NCBI GenBank assembly: GCA_964343195.1
Contig: CAYFIR010000001.1
Coordinates: 124,001 to 188,000 of the forward strand
Reading direction: 5' to 3'
DNA: 64,000 nucleotides
Source of the DNA: CAYVAP01 sp964343195
GTDB lineage: Bacteria; Bacteroidota; Bacteroidia; J057
Positions 1 through 9,900 of this stretch are shown here, piece after piece (within the stretch, counting starts at the first letter, position 1; the number at the start of each line of letters is the position of its first letter). Under the pieces are notes generated by a model. The model made no database searches. It was not told where the DNA came from and saw nothing but the letters and a program-made list of their open reading frames with translations. Made by a program: the position numbers and the translations under genes.

Positions 1-1
1 T

Positions 2-634
2 GTCGCAACTAAAGAAGGGGCGCAGGCTCTGATAGATGCAGGAGTTGATGGCGTAAAAGTAGGGGTTGGTCCTGGCTCCATCTGTACTACAAGGGTAATT
101 GCGGGAGTGGGAGTTGCGCAGTTTTCTGCGGTCCTCGAGGCTGTAGCTGCTGCTAAACCAGCTGGTGTACCTGTGATAGCTGATGGGGGAATCAAATATT
201 CCGGAGATATGGTGAAGGCGCTTGCAGCAGGTGCCAGCAGCATCATGGCCGGGGGACTTTTTGCAGGGACTGACGAAAGTCCGGGAGAAACTGTCCTCTA
301 TGAAGGACGTAAGTTCAAGAGCTATCGTGGGATGGGCTCCGTTGAAGCCATGAAGGAAGGATCCAAAGATCGATATTTCCAGGATGTGGAAGATGATATC
401 AAGAAGCTGGTTCCCGAAGGGATAGTAGGGCGTGTGGCTTTCAAAGGAAAGGTACGTGAAGTGCTGTACCAGATGGAAGGTGGCCTAAGAGCTGGGATGG
501 GCTATTGTGGAGCAGGGGACATTCCTACCCTTCAGGAAAGCAAATTTAGCCGAATAACCGGTGCAGGGCTGAGAGAAAGTCACCCTCATGATGTCACCAT
601 CATCAAGGAGGCTCCTAATTATTCCAAACGATAA
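2..634 (+). CDS. guaB: IMP dehydrogenase, C-terminal 210 residues (5' end outside window)
   Basis: Oxidises IMP to XMP with NAD+, the committed step of GMP synthesis in the cytoplasm. The reading frame is open from base 2. It carries the catalytic-cysteine loop GPGSICTTR (Cys is residue 28 of the fragment), then the GGIKYSGD phosphate-binding stretch, the YRGMGS flap region and the VPEGIVGRV C-terminal block of IMPDH. The CBS domains and the start codon lie upstream of the window. The loop reads GVGVAQ where GVGVPQ is usual, a minor substitution. A strong terminator follows the stop codon, so guaB ends its transcription unit here. Family assignment is secure. Confidence 0.97.
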   Translation, partial: VATKEGAQALIDAGVDGVKVGVGPGSICTTRVIAGVGVAQFSAVLEAVAAAKPAGVPVIADGGIKYSGDMVKALAAGASSIMAGGLFAGTDESPGETVLYEGRKFKSYRGMGSVEAMKEGSKDRYFQDVEDDIKKLVPEGIVGRVAFKGKVREVLYQMEGGLRAGMGYCGAGDIPTLQESKFSRITGAGLRESHPHDVTIIKEAPNYSKR

Positions 635-658
635 TCTCCATAGATTAAATATTTTACG

Positions 659-693
659 AATTGCTCCTATTTTTGGATAGGAGCAATTTTTTT
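659..693 (+). terminator. Rho-independent terminator of guaB
   Basis: A perfect 12-bp stem (AATTGCTCCTAT at 659-670 with its complement at 677-688), a 6-base loop and a T run to 693. It starts 25 bases after the guaB stop codon. Confidence 0.9.
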
Positions 694-742
694 GGCCTTC
701 TTTTTGTTTAGGAAGAGAAACTCATTCAATCTTTTCCCTAGC

Positions 743-1339
743 ATGAACCTGCTCATCCTTTCTGAATCATGGCTGGACCTGGCAGCCATTGTCCTGGGTG
801 GTTTTAGTACCGTTGTCTGTGTTATCATGGGCATCCGTCTGTTGGAGTGGTCTGATCTAAAGCCTGACCTTACAGGCTGGAATCAACCAGGTCTTATCCC
901 TCAACTGCTAACAAATACCGGTGAAGGCCTATCCACCGTCAGAATTTCAGTTGCCAATACGCAATCATGGCTGGAATCCAAAGAAGTAGTAGCCGCGCCA
1001 GTCAAGCGCACTGGTCTATCATTTAAGCGAATCAAACAATTGGGTACCAATGAGGTGAGAATTTCGCTTAAGGTGGAATCCCCACAGTTTCAGTACCAAC
1101 GGATGGAAGCAGGACCCTACAATGAACTGGAAGTAAGCTATACTCCACCCGTATTCCGCCAAAAGGAAATTTTCAGCAAGGGGGCCGCCCTGAATTTTTC
1201 TATCAAAGGAGCAGATCTTTCCTCTGCAACCTATCAGTTCTGGGTATACTTTCAGGACGAAATCGGCAATAGCTTTAAACAGGAAGTAATGGGATTGGGA
1301 ACTGAGACCCCCTTATTTGAAGCTCCGATCAGAGCTTAA
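743..1339 (+). CDS. Hypothetical protein with one N-terminal membrane segment (198 aa)
   Basis: Not recognised. An upstream TTG at 692 would also open the frame, but it lies inside the guaB terminator, so the ATG at 743 (start MNLLILSESWLDL) is preferred. One hydrophobic segment lies at about residues 10-30 (AAIVLGGFSTVVCVIMGI). The remaining roughly 165 residues are soluble and beta-rich in appearance, with no cysteine cluster or catalytic motif that I can see. A likely topology is a membrane anchor with one soluble domain; which side of the membrane it faces is not clear. It stands alone between guaB and ispH. Confidence 0.65.
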   Translation: MNLLILSESWLDLAAIVLGGFSTVVCVIMGIRLLEWSDLKPDLTGWNQPGLIPQLLTNTGEGLSTVRISVANTQSWLESKEVVAAPVKRTGLSFKRIKQLGTNEVRISLKVESPQFQYQRMEAGPYNELEVSYTPPVFRQKEIFSKGAALNFSIKGADLSSATYQFWVYFQDEIGNSFKQEVMGLGTETPLFEAPIRA

Positions 1340-1451
1340 CATTGATTTTCCTGTCAAAAGAAACCCGTACCATCTTATCCGATATATGATATTTTTAGCA
1401 TAGATAAACATTGTTGGAAATACTCCAGTTATCGTTTCTGGATTTGAGGCA

Positions 1452-2729
1452 ATGTCCACCACTATGCGAAATTATCAGTCTCGGAATTTTAAGAAGGAGT
1501 ACGACCTGGGGAAATATGCCCCACTCTACCATAGTCAAATATTTGGCAAGCTAAAGGCTCGGCAGGCTCCCAGAGACCGCATGAGGCCATTTTTCCTCGA
1601 CTTTGGACCCGTTCGGTTTGAAATAGCCAGGCACTTCGGGTTTTGCAAAGGAGTGGAAAATGCCATAGAAGTGGCTTATGAGACCCTGGCCGAAAACCCG
1701 GGTCGCCGGGTATTTATGATCAGCGAGCTGATTCACAACTCATTTGTTAATGCTGACCTGAAAGCCAGAGGCCTGAAATTTATCAAGACTGCAAAAGGGC
1801 AACAAATAACTCCCTGGAATGAGATTCTACCCAGCGACATTGTGATTACTCCTGCTTTTGGAGCTACGATTGAGGACCAGAAACGACTGACAGAGATTGG
1901 GGTGGATATCCACCGCTACAATGCTACATGCCGATTTGTAGAGAATGTATGGTTCCGCGCCCAGGAACTGGGGGAAATGGGATACTCGATCATTGTACAT
2001 GGGAAGTTTCGTCACGAGGAAACCCTGGCTACGAGGTCTCATAGCGAAAAATATGCTCCCACAATCATTGTAAAGGACCTGGAAGAAGCCCGGGTATTGG
2101 GGGACATTATTCTGGGAGTGAGGCCCCTGAGTGAGTTTTATTCCCGCTTTGCCGATAAGTGCTCTGAGGACTTTGACCCCAGGGTGGATCTGGAGCGAAT
2201 TGCGGTGGTCAACCAGACAACCATGCTGGCCAGTGAAACCGCAGAAATATCCGATTACTTCCAGCAGGTAATGGGAAAAAAATATCCGCAGGAAGCGGAC
2301 CTGGATTTTCGGATCGCGAATACGCGCGATACCCTGTGCTACGCCACCAAAAATAATCAGAGTGCTACGCTGAGGCTACTTGAGCAGCCTGCCGATCTGG
2401 CAATTGTCATAGGCGGACGAAATAGCTCCAATACCTCTCATCTCGTGGAACTCTGTGAACAGCGCCTCCCCACCTATTTCATCGCTTCGGAGCGGGATAT
2501 CAAAAGTGAACACCATCTCCTGCACTACGATTTTCATATCCAGGAAGAACGGCATATTTTCAACTTTCTCCCCAAGAAACGTCCCGTCAGAATCCTACTG
2601 ACCAGTGGAGCCTCTTGCCCCGATGCGCTGGTCGAGCATGTATTGATGCGGTTACTGGGATTTTTTCCCTATACCCGGAAAGTGGATGAGGTAATGGCAG
2701 AATATGATGTGGTCCCGATTTTGAAATAG
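1452..2729 (+). CDS. ispH: 4-hydroxy-3-methylbut-2-enyl diphosphate reductase (IspH/LytB), long form
   Basis: Last enzyme of the MEP isoprenoid pathway; reduces HMBPP to IPP and DMAPP using a 4Fe-4S cluster. The three cluster cysteines are visible: C65 in GFCKGV, C160 in NATCRF and C296 in DTLCYAT. Further family blocks are HGKFRHEET, GGRNSSNTSHLVEL and LTSGASCPD. At 425 aa, with an insertion between the HGK block and the third cysteine, it resembles the plant/cyanobacterial form rather than the roughly 310-aa enterobacterial form. The second cysteine motif has Arg where Pro is usual (TCP). The N-terminal 50 residues precede the catalytic core. Repeat copy A lies in the gap that follows. Confidence 0.95.
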   Translation: MSTTMRNYQSRNFKKEYDLGKYAPLYHSQIFGKLKARQAPRDRMRPFFLDFGPVRFEIARHFGFCKGVENAIEVAYETLAENPGRRVFMISELIHNSFVNADLKARGLKFIKTAKGQQITPWNEILPSDIVITPAFGATIEDQKRLTEIGVDIHRYNATCRFVENVWFRAQELGEMGYSIIVHGKFRHEETLATRSHSEKYAPTIIVKDLEEARVLGDIILGVRPLSEFYSRFADKCSEDFDPRVDLERIAVVNQTTMLASETAEISDYFQQVMGKKYPQEADLDFRIANTRDTLCYATKNNQSATLRLLEQPADLAIVIGGRNSSNTSHLVELCEQRLPTYFIASERDIKSEHHLLHYDFHIQEERHIFNFLPKKRPVRILLTSGASCPDALVEHVLMRLLGFFPYTRKVDEVMAEYDVVPILK

Positions 2730-2738
2730 TCGCACTGA

Positions 2739-2862
2739 ACTAATGGAAGTAATTCGGAATTTACCGCTCTGCGGGATTTCGCTGCGCTCAACGTGATTGA
2801 AAGTGTTGCTGGTGAGCATTATTACGAATTGCGAATGGACCATGACTTAATTCCGCAGGTAC
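2739..2862 (+). repeat. Intergenic repeat element, copy A
   Basis: One of five related elements in this window (the others are at 11722, 35073, 39798 and 61931). From left to right it has TGGAAGTAATTCGG, a small hairpin (CCGCTCTGCGG), GGGATTTCGCTGCGCTCAACG, TTGAAAGTG, GGTGAGCA, ACGAATTGCGAATG and the conserved end CTTAATTCCGCAGG. It lies between ispH and the M23 lipoprotein gene, and its conserved end stops about 10 bases before the ATG at 2872. It holds no plausible gene. Confidence 0.8.
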
Positions 2863-2871
2863 AGACCCCTC

Positions 2872-3720
2872 ATGAAGACAAAGCTCACACACCTATATAT
2901 CCTTGCTATCTGGTTGCCTGTGGTCCTGTCAGGCTGTAAATCCCTGCCTACAGAACGCTACCGGCCATTTGATATGGAGGTAGATCTCACAGAAGCAAAT
3001 GATACGGTCGTCCTTCAGTTTGTAAACCCAGTGGCCTGTCCGCTGCGAGTATCCATTTCGCATCCAATCGAATCGGTCAACCAAAGCATTGGAGACCAAA
3101 AGGCTATAGTGTTGGATTCCTATGATAGTGCTGAGGTGATCATGTTCATCCAGGACTGGGAGGAAGAATGGCGCTCAGACTTTAGCATATCTATGACCAT
3201 GGGAAGGCTGAATGGTTTTGTGGCTGATTCCAGTGCCATCTATGAACTTCCGTTTCCGCAGGGATACAGAACCAAAATCATCCAGGGATACAATGGCTCC
3301 TTTTCGCATCAGACCGACTTTTCCCGGTATGCAGTAGATTTTGGACTACAGCCTGGAGATACCGTTTGTGCTGCAAGAGACGGCGTAGTAGTGGGAGTAA
3401 TAGAAGGGTATGATGTGGGAGGCAAAAACCGAAAATACCGGCCTTTTGCCAATTATTTGTCTCTCTATCATGAAGATGGAGTGGTAACCCAGTATGTACA
3501 CCTCCAGCACGAAGGGATCCTGGTTAGCCTGGGAGACTCTGTACAGGCAGGACAACCTGTTGGACTAGCCGGAATGACAGGGTTTACTTCTGTTCCACAC
3601 TTGCATTTCAATGTACTCAAGCCAGTGGAAGGAACGATGATCAGCATGCCGGTTAATTTTTCCACAGGAAAAGGATCCGAACTTGAGCAGAACCAATTGG
3701 TAGCTCACCCAAATCCATGA
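2872..3720 (+). CDS. M23 family metallopeptidase lipoprotein
   Basis: Predicted lipoprotein (lipobox LSGC, acylated Cys22) with a C-terminal LytM/M23 zinc peptidase domain at about residues 135-260. M23 enzymes cut peptide cross-links in peptidoglycan. Visible signatures are SHQTDFSRYAVDFG, the VCAARDGVVVGV block, YVHLQH and the HLHF motif (His243 and His245). The first metal-binding region is the YAVDF variant rather than classical HxGxD, so activity should not be taken for granted. Residues 25-130 look like a beta-sandwich. The gene starts right after repeat copy A, so its promoter probably lies in or before that element. Confidence 0.85.
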   Translation: MKTKLTHLYILAIWLPVVLSGCKSLPTERYRPFDMEVDLTEANDTVVLQFVNPVACPLRVSISHPIESVNQSIGDQKAIVLDSYDSAEVIMFIQDWEEEWRSDFSISMTMGRLNGFVADSSAIYELPFPQGYRTKIIQGYNGSFSHQTDFSRYAVDFGLQPGDTVCAARDGVVVGVIEGYDVGGKNRKYRPFANYLSLYHEDGVVTQYVHLQHEGILVSLGDSVQAGQPVGLAGMTGFTSVPHLHFNVLKPVEGTMISMPVNFSTGKGSELEQNQLVAHPNP

Positions 3721-3758
3721 TCCACGCAGAAAAAACTGAGAAGGTTGAGTGTGCACCC

Positions 3759-4265
3759 TTATCCAACCGGCTTGTTTTCCAGATTCAGGAACCCATTCAA
3801 AGAGTTTACAGTTACCTGATGCTTGTACAGGTCGGGCTTGAACTCGGGTAACACAGGCACCCATTCTTCAAATAGCTGCATGGAAATACGGTAACGGGCC
3901 TCCTCCTTGTCACCCTTTTGGAAACTGGCCTGCTCCAGGCGAATGGCAGTTACCTCTTCAAGCGGGAGTTTCTGATAGGCTATGGTTCTGAGCCCCCTTT
4001 TAACCTCAATGCTGATCCGGTTACGGCGCTTGTCAAATCGGGCAATGCTACTTTTGGGAATAAACAGCCAGATCAAAAAACCGATGGTCGCTACCACTCC
4101 GCCCAGCCAATAAGGAGTGCGGTACCAGGACTGAAACCCATATTCTTTCATCATGCCCATGGTCAAGAGCAGGCCTGCGAGCCCTATTGCCAGAGGAAGA
4201 ATCTGAATCATGGTATTTCGCTCAACAACATGTAGCTGCTCTGGAGTCTGTTTGCTTATTTCCAT
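3759..4265 (-). CDS. Hypothetical membrane protein with two TM segments (168 aa)
   Basis: Not recognised. The frame extends to 4319, but the internal Met at 4265 (MEISKQTPEQ) avoids overlap with the preceding DUF5686 gene and is taken as the start. Two hydrophobic helices (ILPLAIGLAGLLLTMGMM and LGGVVATIGFLIWLFI) are separated by a short polar loop. A basic, beta-rich domain of about 90 residues follows and reads like a PH-like or bacterial membrane-PH fold; that is an impression, not a match. It is read in the same direction as, and directly after, the DUF5686 gene, so the two may be cotranscribed. Confidence 0.6.
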   Translation of the reverse strand: MEISKQTPEQLHVVERNTMIQILPLAIGLAGLLLTMGMMKEYGFQSWYRTPYWLGGVVATIGFLIWLFIPKSSIARFDKRRNRISIEVKRGLRTIAYQKLPLEEVTAIRLEQASFQKGDKEEARYRISMQLFEEWVPVLPEFKPDLYKHQVTVNSLNGFLNLENKPVG

Positions 4266-4287
4266 GCCCCCAAGTTCGGGATTCTCA

Positions 4288-6783
4288 TCAATAAGTCCAG
4301 CGATTTTTGCTACTGTCAAAAAAGGATACCCCTACTTTGAACTCCCCTGACAATGCGCCAGCATAGTTACTATAGGAGGTGGTGTAAAAAACGCCCACTT
4401 TGAAGAGTACCCGGCGGATGCGTATAGGGTGCTGCAATCCTGCAAAAACCTCGGTGTGCCAAAATCCCCCATCTTCGATTAGCAGGGTAGCCGCTCCGGC
4501 GGTAGTTTCCAGGTTGGTGCGGTTGATGAGGGGAATTTTATTCATCAGTGCCCCACTGAAATTGTGGAGATAATGCCCGGCAAAATAGGCGTTCCGTGTA
4601 CGAATGGTGGGCCCCAATAGCTGGAAGAGGTTGAGCGGATTGACAAAAATAATGGGGTCTGACCCACGGAAAAACACTTCGTCGGTAAACATCATGTTGG
4701 GTGCTCGGAGAAAACGACCCGCCTTGGCCCTCCATCGACTGGTGCCCATGGATCCAATCCTGAATTCATCTTCTGCTTCCAGTGCCAGGTAATCAAAGTC
4801 AATTTCACTGCCTGCGATTCCCGGAATGGCCTTCTTATACTCCAGCGTAAAAGTGGGCCATCGGCTGCCTTCGACAATTTTTCGGTAAGGCTCCATGAAA
4901 TAGCGCTGACCGGGGGTATAGCGTATCTTGAGTTCAAAGAGGAACTCCCGGTAGGGGTCGAATTCTTCCGGAGTGTTGAACTCCCCAAAAAGTTCGGAGG
5001 TCCAGGAGGCGAGCTTGAGAGAGTCAATGGAATTTCTATCTGCGTAGTCTATCCCTACATCAACATAAAAGCCATTGAATAGCTCGGTACTATAGCCAGC
5101 CCCAAAATAGGTTTTTCTCACAAAGTTGCTCCGGGCCAGTATCGCTGTGATGGTGGTATTGACCGTCACCATGGAGTACACATCTCCTCCCCGAATATAG
5201 AAACTTGAGAACCGTCGAGGATTGTACATATACCGGATGATGCCTTCGCCCTTGATATCCTGGTTGGCAAATCCGTAGTCTACTCGTCCTCTGACTGCCA
5301 GTTGGGTCTTTCGCTCAAAAACTTTGGTGGCCCCCACGCGAAGTTGATGGCGGTAGCCTCCCACCCCTGCAAACTGCATCTGATCCAGTAGTGGAGAGAA
5401 GAAATAATACATTCCCCGCCTTCGGTCCTTATAGGTAATACCTTCAGCCAGGACATCAAGCCAGGTGATCATGTTGTCTGCGGAGTCCATTTTTCGGAGG
5501 AATTCGTCGCTGCTCCGGTATTCGATGATGCTATCCTGAACCTGGATGAAAGCTGTTTCAGACTTTCCCAACGGCTGCGGCCGGGTCGATTCCCAAAATG
5601 AGGAGTCTCGCTCAAATGCTTCCCGATCCGTGCTTCGCAGCTCGTTATTGAAAAATCGGTTGGGAAATTCAAGGTCCAGTTCGTATTCGGTGTGTTGAGC
5701 AGTGCTTTGACCTACACTGCGGACCTTGCGGTCATGGACTTCGTAGTTATAATCTTCGTGGGTTAGCAGCCACCTTCCGTCAGAGGTTCGCTGATATTGA
5801 TGATCCAACCGAAATTCAGCAAAAAAATTAAGGGTGGATGGCATCACCTTTAGGTGGGCTTCTCTTATAGCCCAGTCACCATCTACTACGATGATTTCTC
5901 CTGAAAAATACGGACCGACTTTATTGCGTGGGGTGATCCTGATCCGATAATGGACTTTATCATTCAGGTAAAACCGTTCTTCGAGCTTGAAGGCGTAAAT
6001 CACCTGCCAGATGGCTCCATTAAGTGGCGAGACCAGTGGCCTATCACTCAGGTTGGGCAGGTTGATGTAGTTGTCGTAGAAGTTGAATTCTGCCTGTGAG
6101 ACATCCAGGTAAAACAGATAGGGGTTATTTAACTCCGTACTGTACTGGCTTCCGATACCGTCCAGGCTATTGCCGACGCTCTGACTCTTGCCTGGATTGT
6201 AGTGGCGGTAGGCCTCGACTATGGATTTGTATTTACCTGGCTGCTGAAAATGAGTCTTGGAATAGGACTCAATGAGGTGAACCAGGTGGGTCGTATCCAG
6301 GTGCTGAAGTGAGTCTGGTAAGGGTTCGTCGCGAAGGGTATCAGTTTGGAGTACGACCTTGAGATAAGTCTGGCAGGTGTAGGATTCATATTGACGCAGG
6401 CGTTCGCGACGGTGGTCGATCAGCTCTGCCATGATCGCATAGGCAGGATCGCGTCTGCCCCCTGCTATTTCGACCGGATCAAGGTTCAGGTCTTTGGGAA
6501 GCAGGATTACGTCCACTACTCGATCCTCCGGTAGGGTTACGGTCACCTTATGCTCCGAGTAATTCAGGTGGTTGAACACGACCTCGTGGGTACCAGCTGA
6601 AAGGGTAAGGTTGTAGTTTCCCCGCTCATCGGTGAGGGCTCCCTTGCTTTGCTCTGGCACCAGTACGCGGACGTATGCCACTGGATCACCATCTGCATTG
6701 GTCACCTTTCCCCTCAGGTTTTGGCCAATCGCCAGCAGAGAAGTGAGTATGAGGGTCAACACTAGGAGTAGCCGTTTCGCCAT
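4288..6783 (-). CDS. DUF5686/carboxypeptidase-regulatory-like outer-membrane protein
   Basis: 831 aa. Signal peptide (MAKRLLLVLTLILTSLLAIGQ), then a CarboxypepD_reg-like beta-sandwich at about residues 22-95 (GKVTNADGDPVAYVRVLVPE, LTDERGNYNL), then the long DUF5686 region beginning RDPAYAIMAELIDHRRERL. The C-terminal half has alternating beta strands ending in an aromatic residue (NRWTY), as expected of an outer-membrane beta barrel. Such proteins are common in Bacteroidota and have no firmly assigned function; the N-terminal domain is the one also seen in TonB-dependent transporters. The gene lies downstream of the giant vWA gene on the same strand, 151 bases away. Confidence 0.85.
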   Translation of the reverse strand: MAKRLLLVLTLILTSLLAIGQNLRGKVTNADGDPVAYVRVLVPEQSKGALTDERGNYNLTLSAGTHEVVFNHLNYSEHKVTVTLPEDRVVDVILLPKDLNLDPVEIAGGRRDPAYAIMAELIDHRRERLRQYESYTCQTYLKVVLQTDTLRDEPLPDSLQHLDTTHLVHLIESYSKTHFQQPGKYKSIVEAYRHYNPGKSQSVGNSLDGIGSQYSTELNNPYLFYLDVSQAEFNFYDNYINLPNLSDRPLVSPLNGAIWQVIYAFKLEERFYLNDKVHYRIRITPRNKVGPYFSGEIIVVDGDWAIREAHLKVMPSTLNFFAEFRLDHQYQRTSDGRWLLTHEDYNYEVHDRKVRSVGQSTAQHTEYELDLEFPNRFFNNELRSTDREAFERDSSFWESTRPQPLGKSETAFIQVQDSIIEYRSSDEFLRKMDSADNMITWLDVLAEGITYKDRRRGMYYFFSPLLDQMQFAGVGGYRHQLRVGATKVFERKTQLAVRGRVDYGFANQDIKGEGIIRYMYNPRRFSSFYIRGGDVYSMVTVNTTITAILARSNFVRKTYFGAGYSTELFNGFYVDVGIDYADRNSIDSLKLASWTSELFGEFNTPEEFDPYREFLFELKIRYTPGQRYFMEPYRKIVEGSRWPTFTLEYKKAIPGIAGSEIDFDYLALEAEDEFRIGSMGTSRWRAKAGRFLRAPNMMFTDEVFFRGSDPIIFVNPLNLFQLLGPTIRTRNAYFAGHYLHNFSGALMNKIPLINRTNLETTAGAATLLIEDGGFWHTEVFAGLQHPIRIRRVLFKVGVFYTTSYSNYAGALSGEFKVGVSFFDSSKNRWTY

Positions 6784-6934
6784 AGATGGTGGAGGGTATC
6801 TCGGGGTTCAAAGGGGAAAATTCAGGGCACAGGTAGTACCTTAACTTCGCCCGGGTGAAAGGTTACATGTTCAGGAAAGATTGTCTTACCCGATAGACGG
6901 TGAACTTCGCCCGAAAGTTGTATTGGGGTAAGGA

Positions 6935-9900
6935 TTAGTTCAAATCAGCTTCCATCCTTACCGCTTTTACTTCCTGCAAGAGTGCTTTTTCCACATTCTC
7001 CGGGGTAATATTGGTGTGGTTGCCGCCTCCCCGATTAGCGAGATTGTCCAGGCTTTCTTCTTTAAAAGTACCCAGTTTCCCAAAGGAAAACACGCTTAGT
7101 ATAATTCCCTGGCGCTTCATTTTTCCGGCTCTGCCATACAGTCGCTGAACGGGAAACCCCCCGTCTGTAGCCATGATCACCCGATTATTTCCTTCGCTCA
7201 GGTAGTTACGTCGAGCGATGCGATAGGCCTTCCGAAGGGCTCTTTTTCCCTTGGTTGCGCCAGATGATTGGAGATTTTCAATGGCCTCAATGATCCGACT
7301 CTGTTCTGCTGCGGATACTCCATCGATGACAGTTCGTACCCCACCAGCATAGGTAATGATGCTAATTTGATCTTCGGGGCGCATGTGTCCCACCAGATCG
7401 ATCAATGATTCTTGCAGAACAGGCATCCGGTCACGGTTGCGCATGGAACCCGACACGTCGAGTAACAGAATAAGGTTGTTGCTCGCATATCCATCAAAAG
7501 AATATGGATCATCGGAGGCTGGTTCTACCGATTCGGGGATAGGCTCAGGCTCCACTTCGTCTGGTTCCTCTGCGGGCATGGGGGCAGGTGGCAGGTCATC
7601 CTCTACGGTGAGCAGAGGTTGATCCAATGGGTCATCTCCACAGCGGGTTACCTGCCTGGGATTGGAGAGACGGTCGCATTCGGGAGTAAATACCCTTACC
7701 TGATAAGTACCGGGAGAGGAGGGGACGAGGGAAAAGCGAGTTTCACCCGAAATAGGGCGTCCATCTCTGTACCATTGATAGCGCAGCCCCGGATCATTCA
7801 GGGTTTCCAGCCGAACCTCTCGGGTGCCACAGAGTTCTATGGGCTCCTGTCTTTGGCTGCCATCTGGTGGGCCATATTTAATGAGGAAGCCCCTGGATTT
7901 ACTGGTGAGGTCTAGCTGTATGCCTGGCAGGCTGTTTTCCTGTGAAAAGCCCGCAACATACAGGTGCTGATCGGCTCCCGTCGTCATGGACAATCCCAGA
8001 GTGCCATCCTTGCCGCTGAAGGGGGCTTGCCAGATAACTGTTTGGCGGTTGATTCGATTGAGTTTGGTCAGGAAATAACGATCTCGTGAGGTGATTCCAA
8101 GAAAGTATCCATCCTGCCGGGCCAAGCCAGCCTGGAGAGAAACCACCTGATCTCCTCGGTTGCCTTCGAGCTGCCCTTCCCAAAGGACTACTCCCTGAGG
8201 ATCAATGCGCCATACCTGCCCATTCAGGCAAAGCAGGGAGTTACCCATCGGATCAGTGGCCAACGCATGGTAACGATTAGGTTGAGGGCGACCGGTCGTG
8301 AGTCGCTTCACCCAGCGACTTTCTCCCTGGGCGTTTACACTCAGGAAAAAATAACTGTCCTCGCCCATTTGAGCGCGGGCGATGTGCCCTGCTCCAAAAT
8401 TTCCGATTAACTCGAGGTGCCCGATCAGGTAGGCATTTCCGCTTTGATCGACTGTGAGGGCATGATCGAGACGGATTTTTGATTTGTCAATCGGATAGGA
8501 ATTGATCCAGTCGAGGTTGCCATCCGGGGTATAGCGTGCCAGGTACATTCCGCCCCGGTTGGGAACAGTCTCTACTTCGGGAGCCAGGTCCAGCGGCGAG
8601 TCAAAGTAGCCCGATACATAGATGTAGCCCAGTGGGTCCGTGGCCAGACCGATCAGTTTACCTGCCTCAAAAGGAACCTGCCATGCCTGTCGTCCACTGG
8701 GAGAAATACATTTGAGTATCTGGTCTGAGCCCGCTATGATCAGGTTCCCGTCCGGGAGGGAGGCAACAAGTCTGTTTTGATCTGCAGCCCGGCGGCCCAA
8801 CTCGATCCGGGATTTTTTCAGCCCCTGCTTTCGGTAAATCGTCAGTTTATCCTCCAGCGTGCGTCCCCTGCCGTGGCTGGTGAGCACAAAAATCTCTTCC
8901 CGCTCATTGGTTGCGATGTCATTGAGTACAGCCGGTCCACGGGGCAGGTCCATGCGATTGGACCAGATCCACTGTGGCAGGACGGGAATGATGCCGTGGG
9001 CATCGGTGTTGGCGATGATGTAAGGCTTGTCAAAGCGCTGAACATTCAACGGCTCGGACTGAGCTACACAACCGCCTTCGGATACGGTCAGCCTGTAATT
9101 TCCGGGGCGGTAGATGGTGTAGGTTTCCCGAGTGGCATTGGGGATGTTTCGCCCTTCATATTGCCACTGATAGCGGTCTGCAGTGGGGGATAGGGCCTGT
9201 AACTGGATAGAGCCATCCAGGCAAAGTACCGAGGTTGGCGTGGCAATTTCGGCTTGAGGGGAATCAATGAACAGCACTTGCCTGATGGCAGAGGTATCGC
9301 TACAGCCAGGCCGACGCCGGATGAGTTGGAAGTTGCCGGAGCGCTGGGTGATCAGGGTTCGCTCTGTCGCACCGGGAATCGGCTCTCCATTATGTAGCCA
9401 TTCGTAGCTCATCTCGCCCGGTTGGTATATGCCATTGAGCTGAAGGCTGGATCCGATGCAGAGAATGGTATCGTGTAGTGGATAGATGTCGACTTCACAG
9501 GATCGTAGATCCAGTTCATACAGGTCCAGGCTACGGGTGGATTCTGAGAGGCTGCCATAGTAGGCCATGTGCCCATCCCGGCTGCCAAAGAAGTCGAAGT
9601 CGTAATACGGTGAATTGATGGGGGCTCCCAGGTTTTCCACAGACTCCCAGCGGTAGTAACTGCGTCCATCCCGTTGCGCAACGAAAATGTCATGTCCTCC
9701 CAGTCCGGGATGCCCGTTGGAGTTGAAGTACAGGGTTTTGCCATCAGGAGTCAGGTAAGGAGCATCTTCATCGCCGGGGGTGTTGATGTCTGCTCCCAGG
9801 TTAATGGGCTCGCTCCAGGCAGTATCGTTGAGGGGACGGCAAACGTAGATGTCTGATCCACCATAGCCTGTAGCAGTATCGGTTTGGGTCAGAAAGAGGT

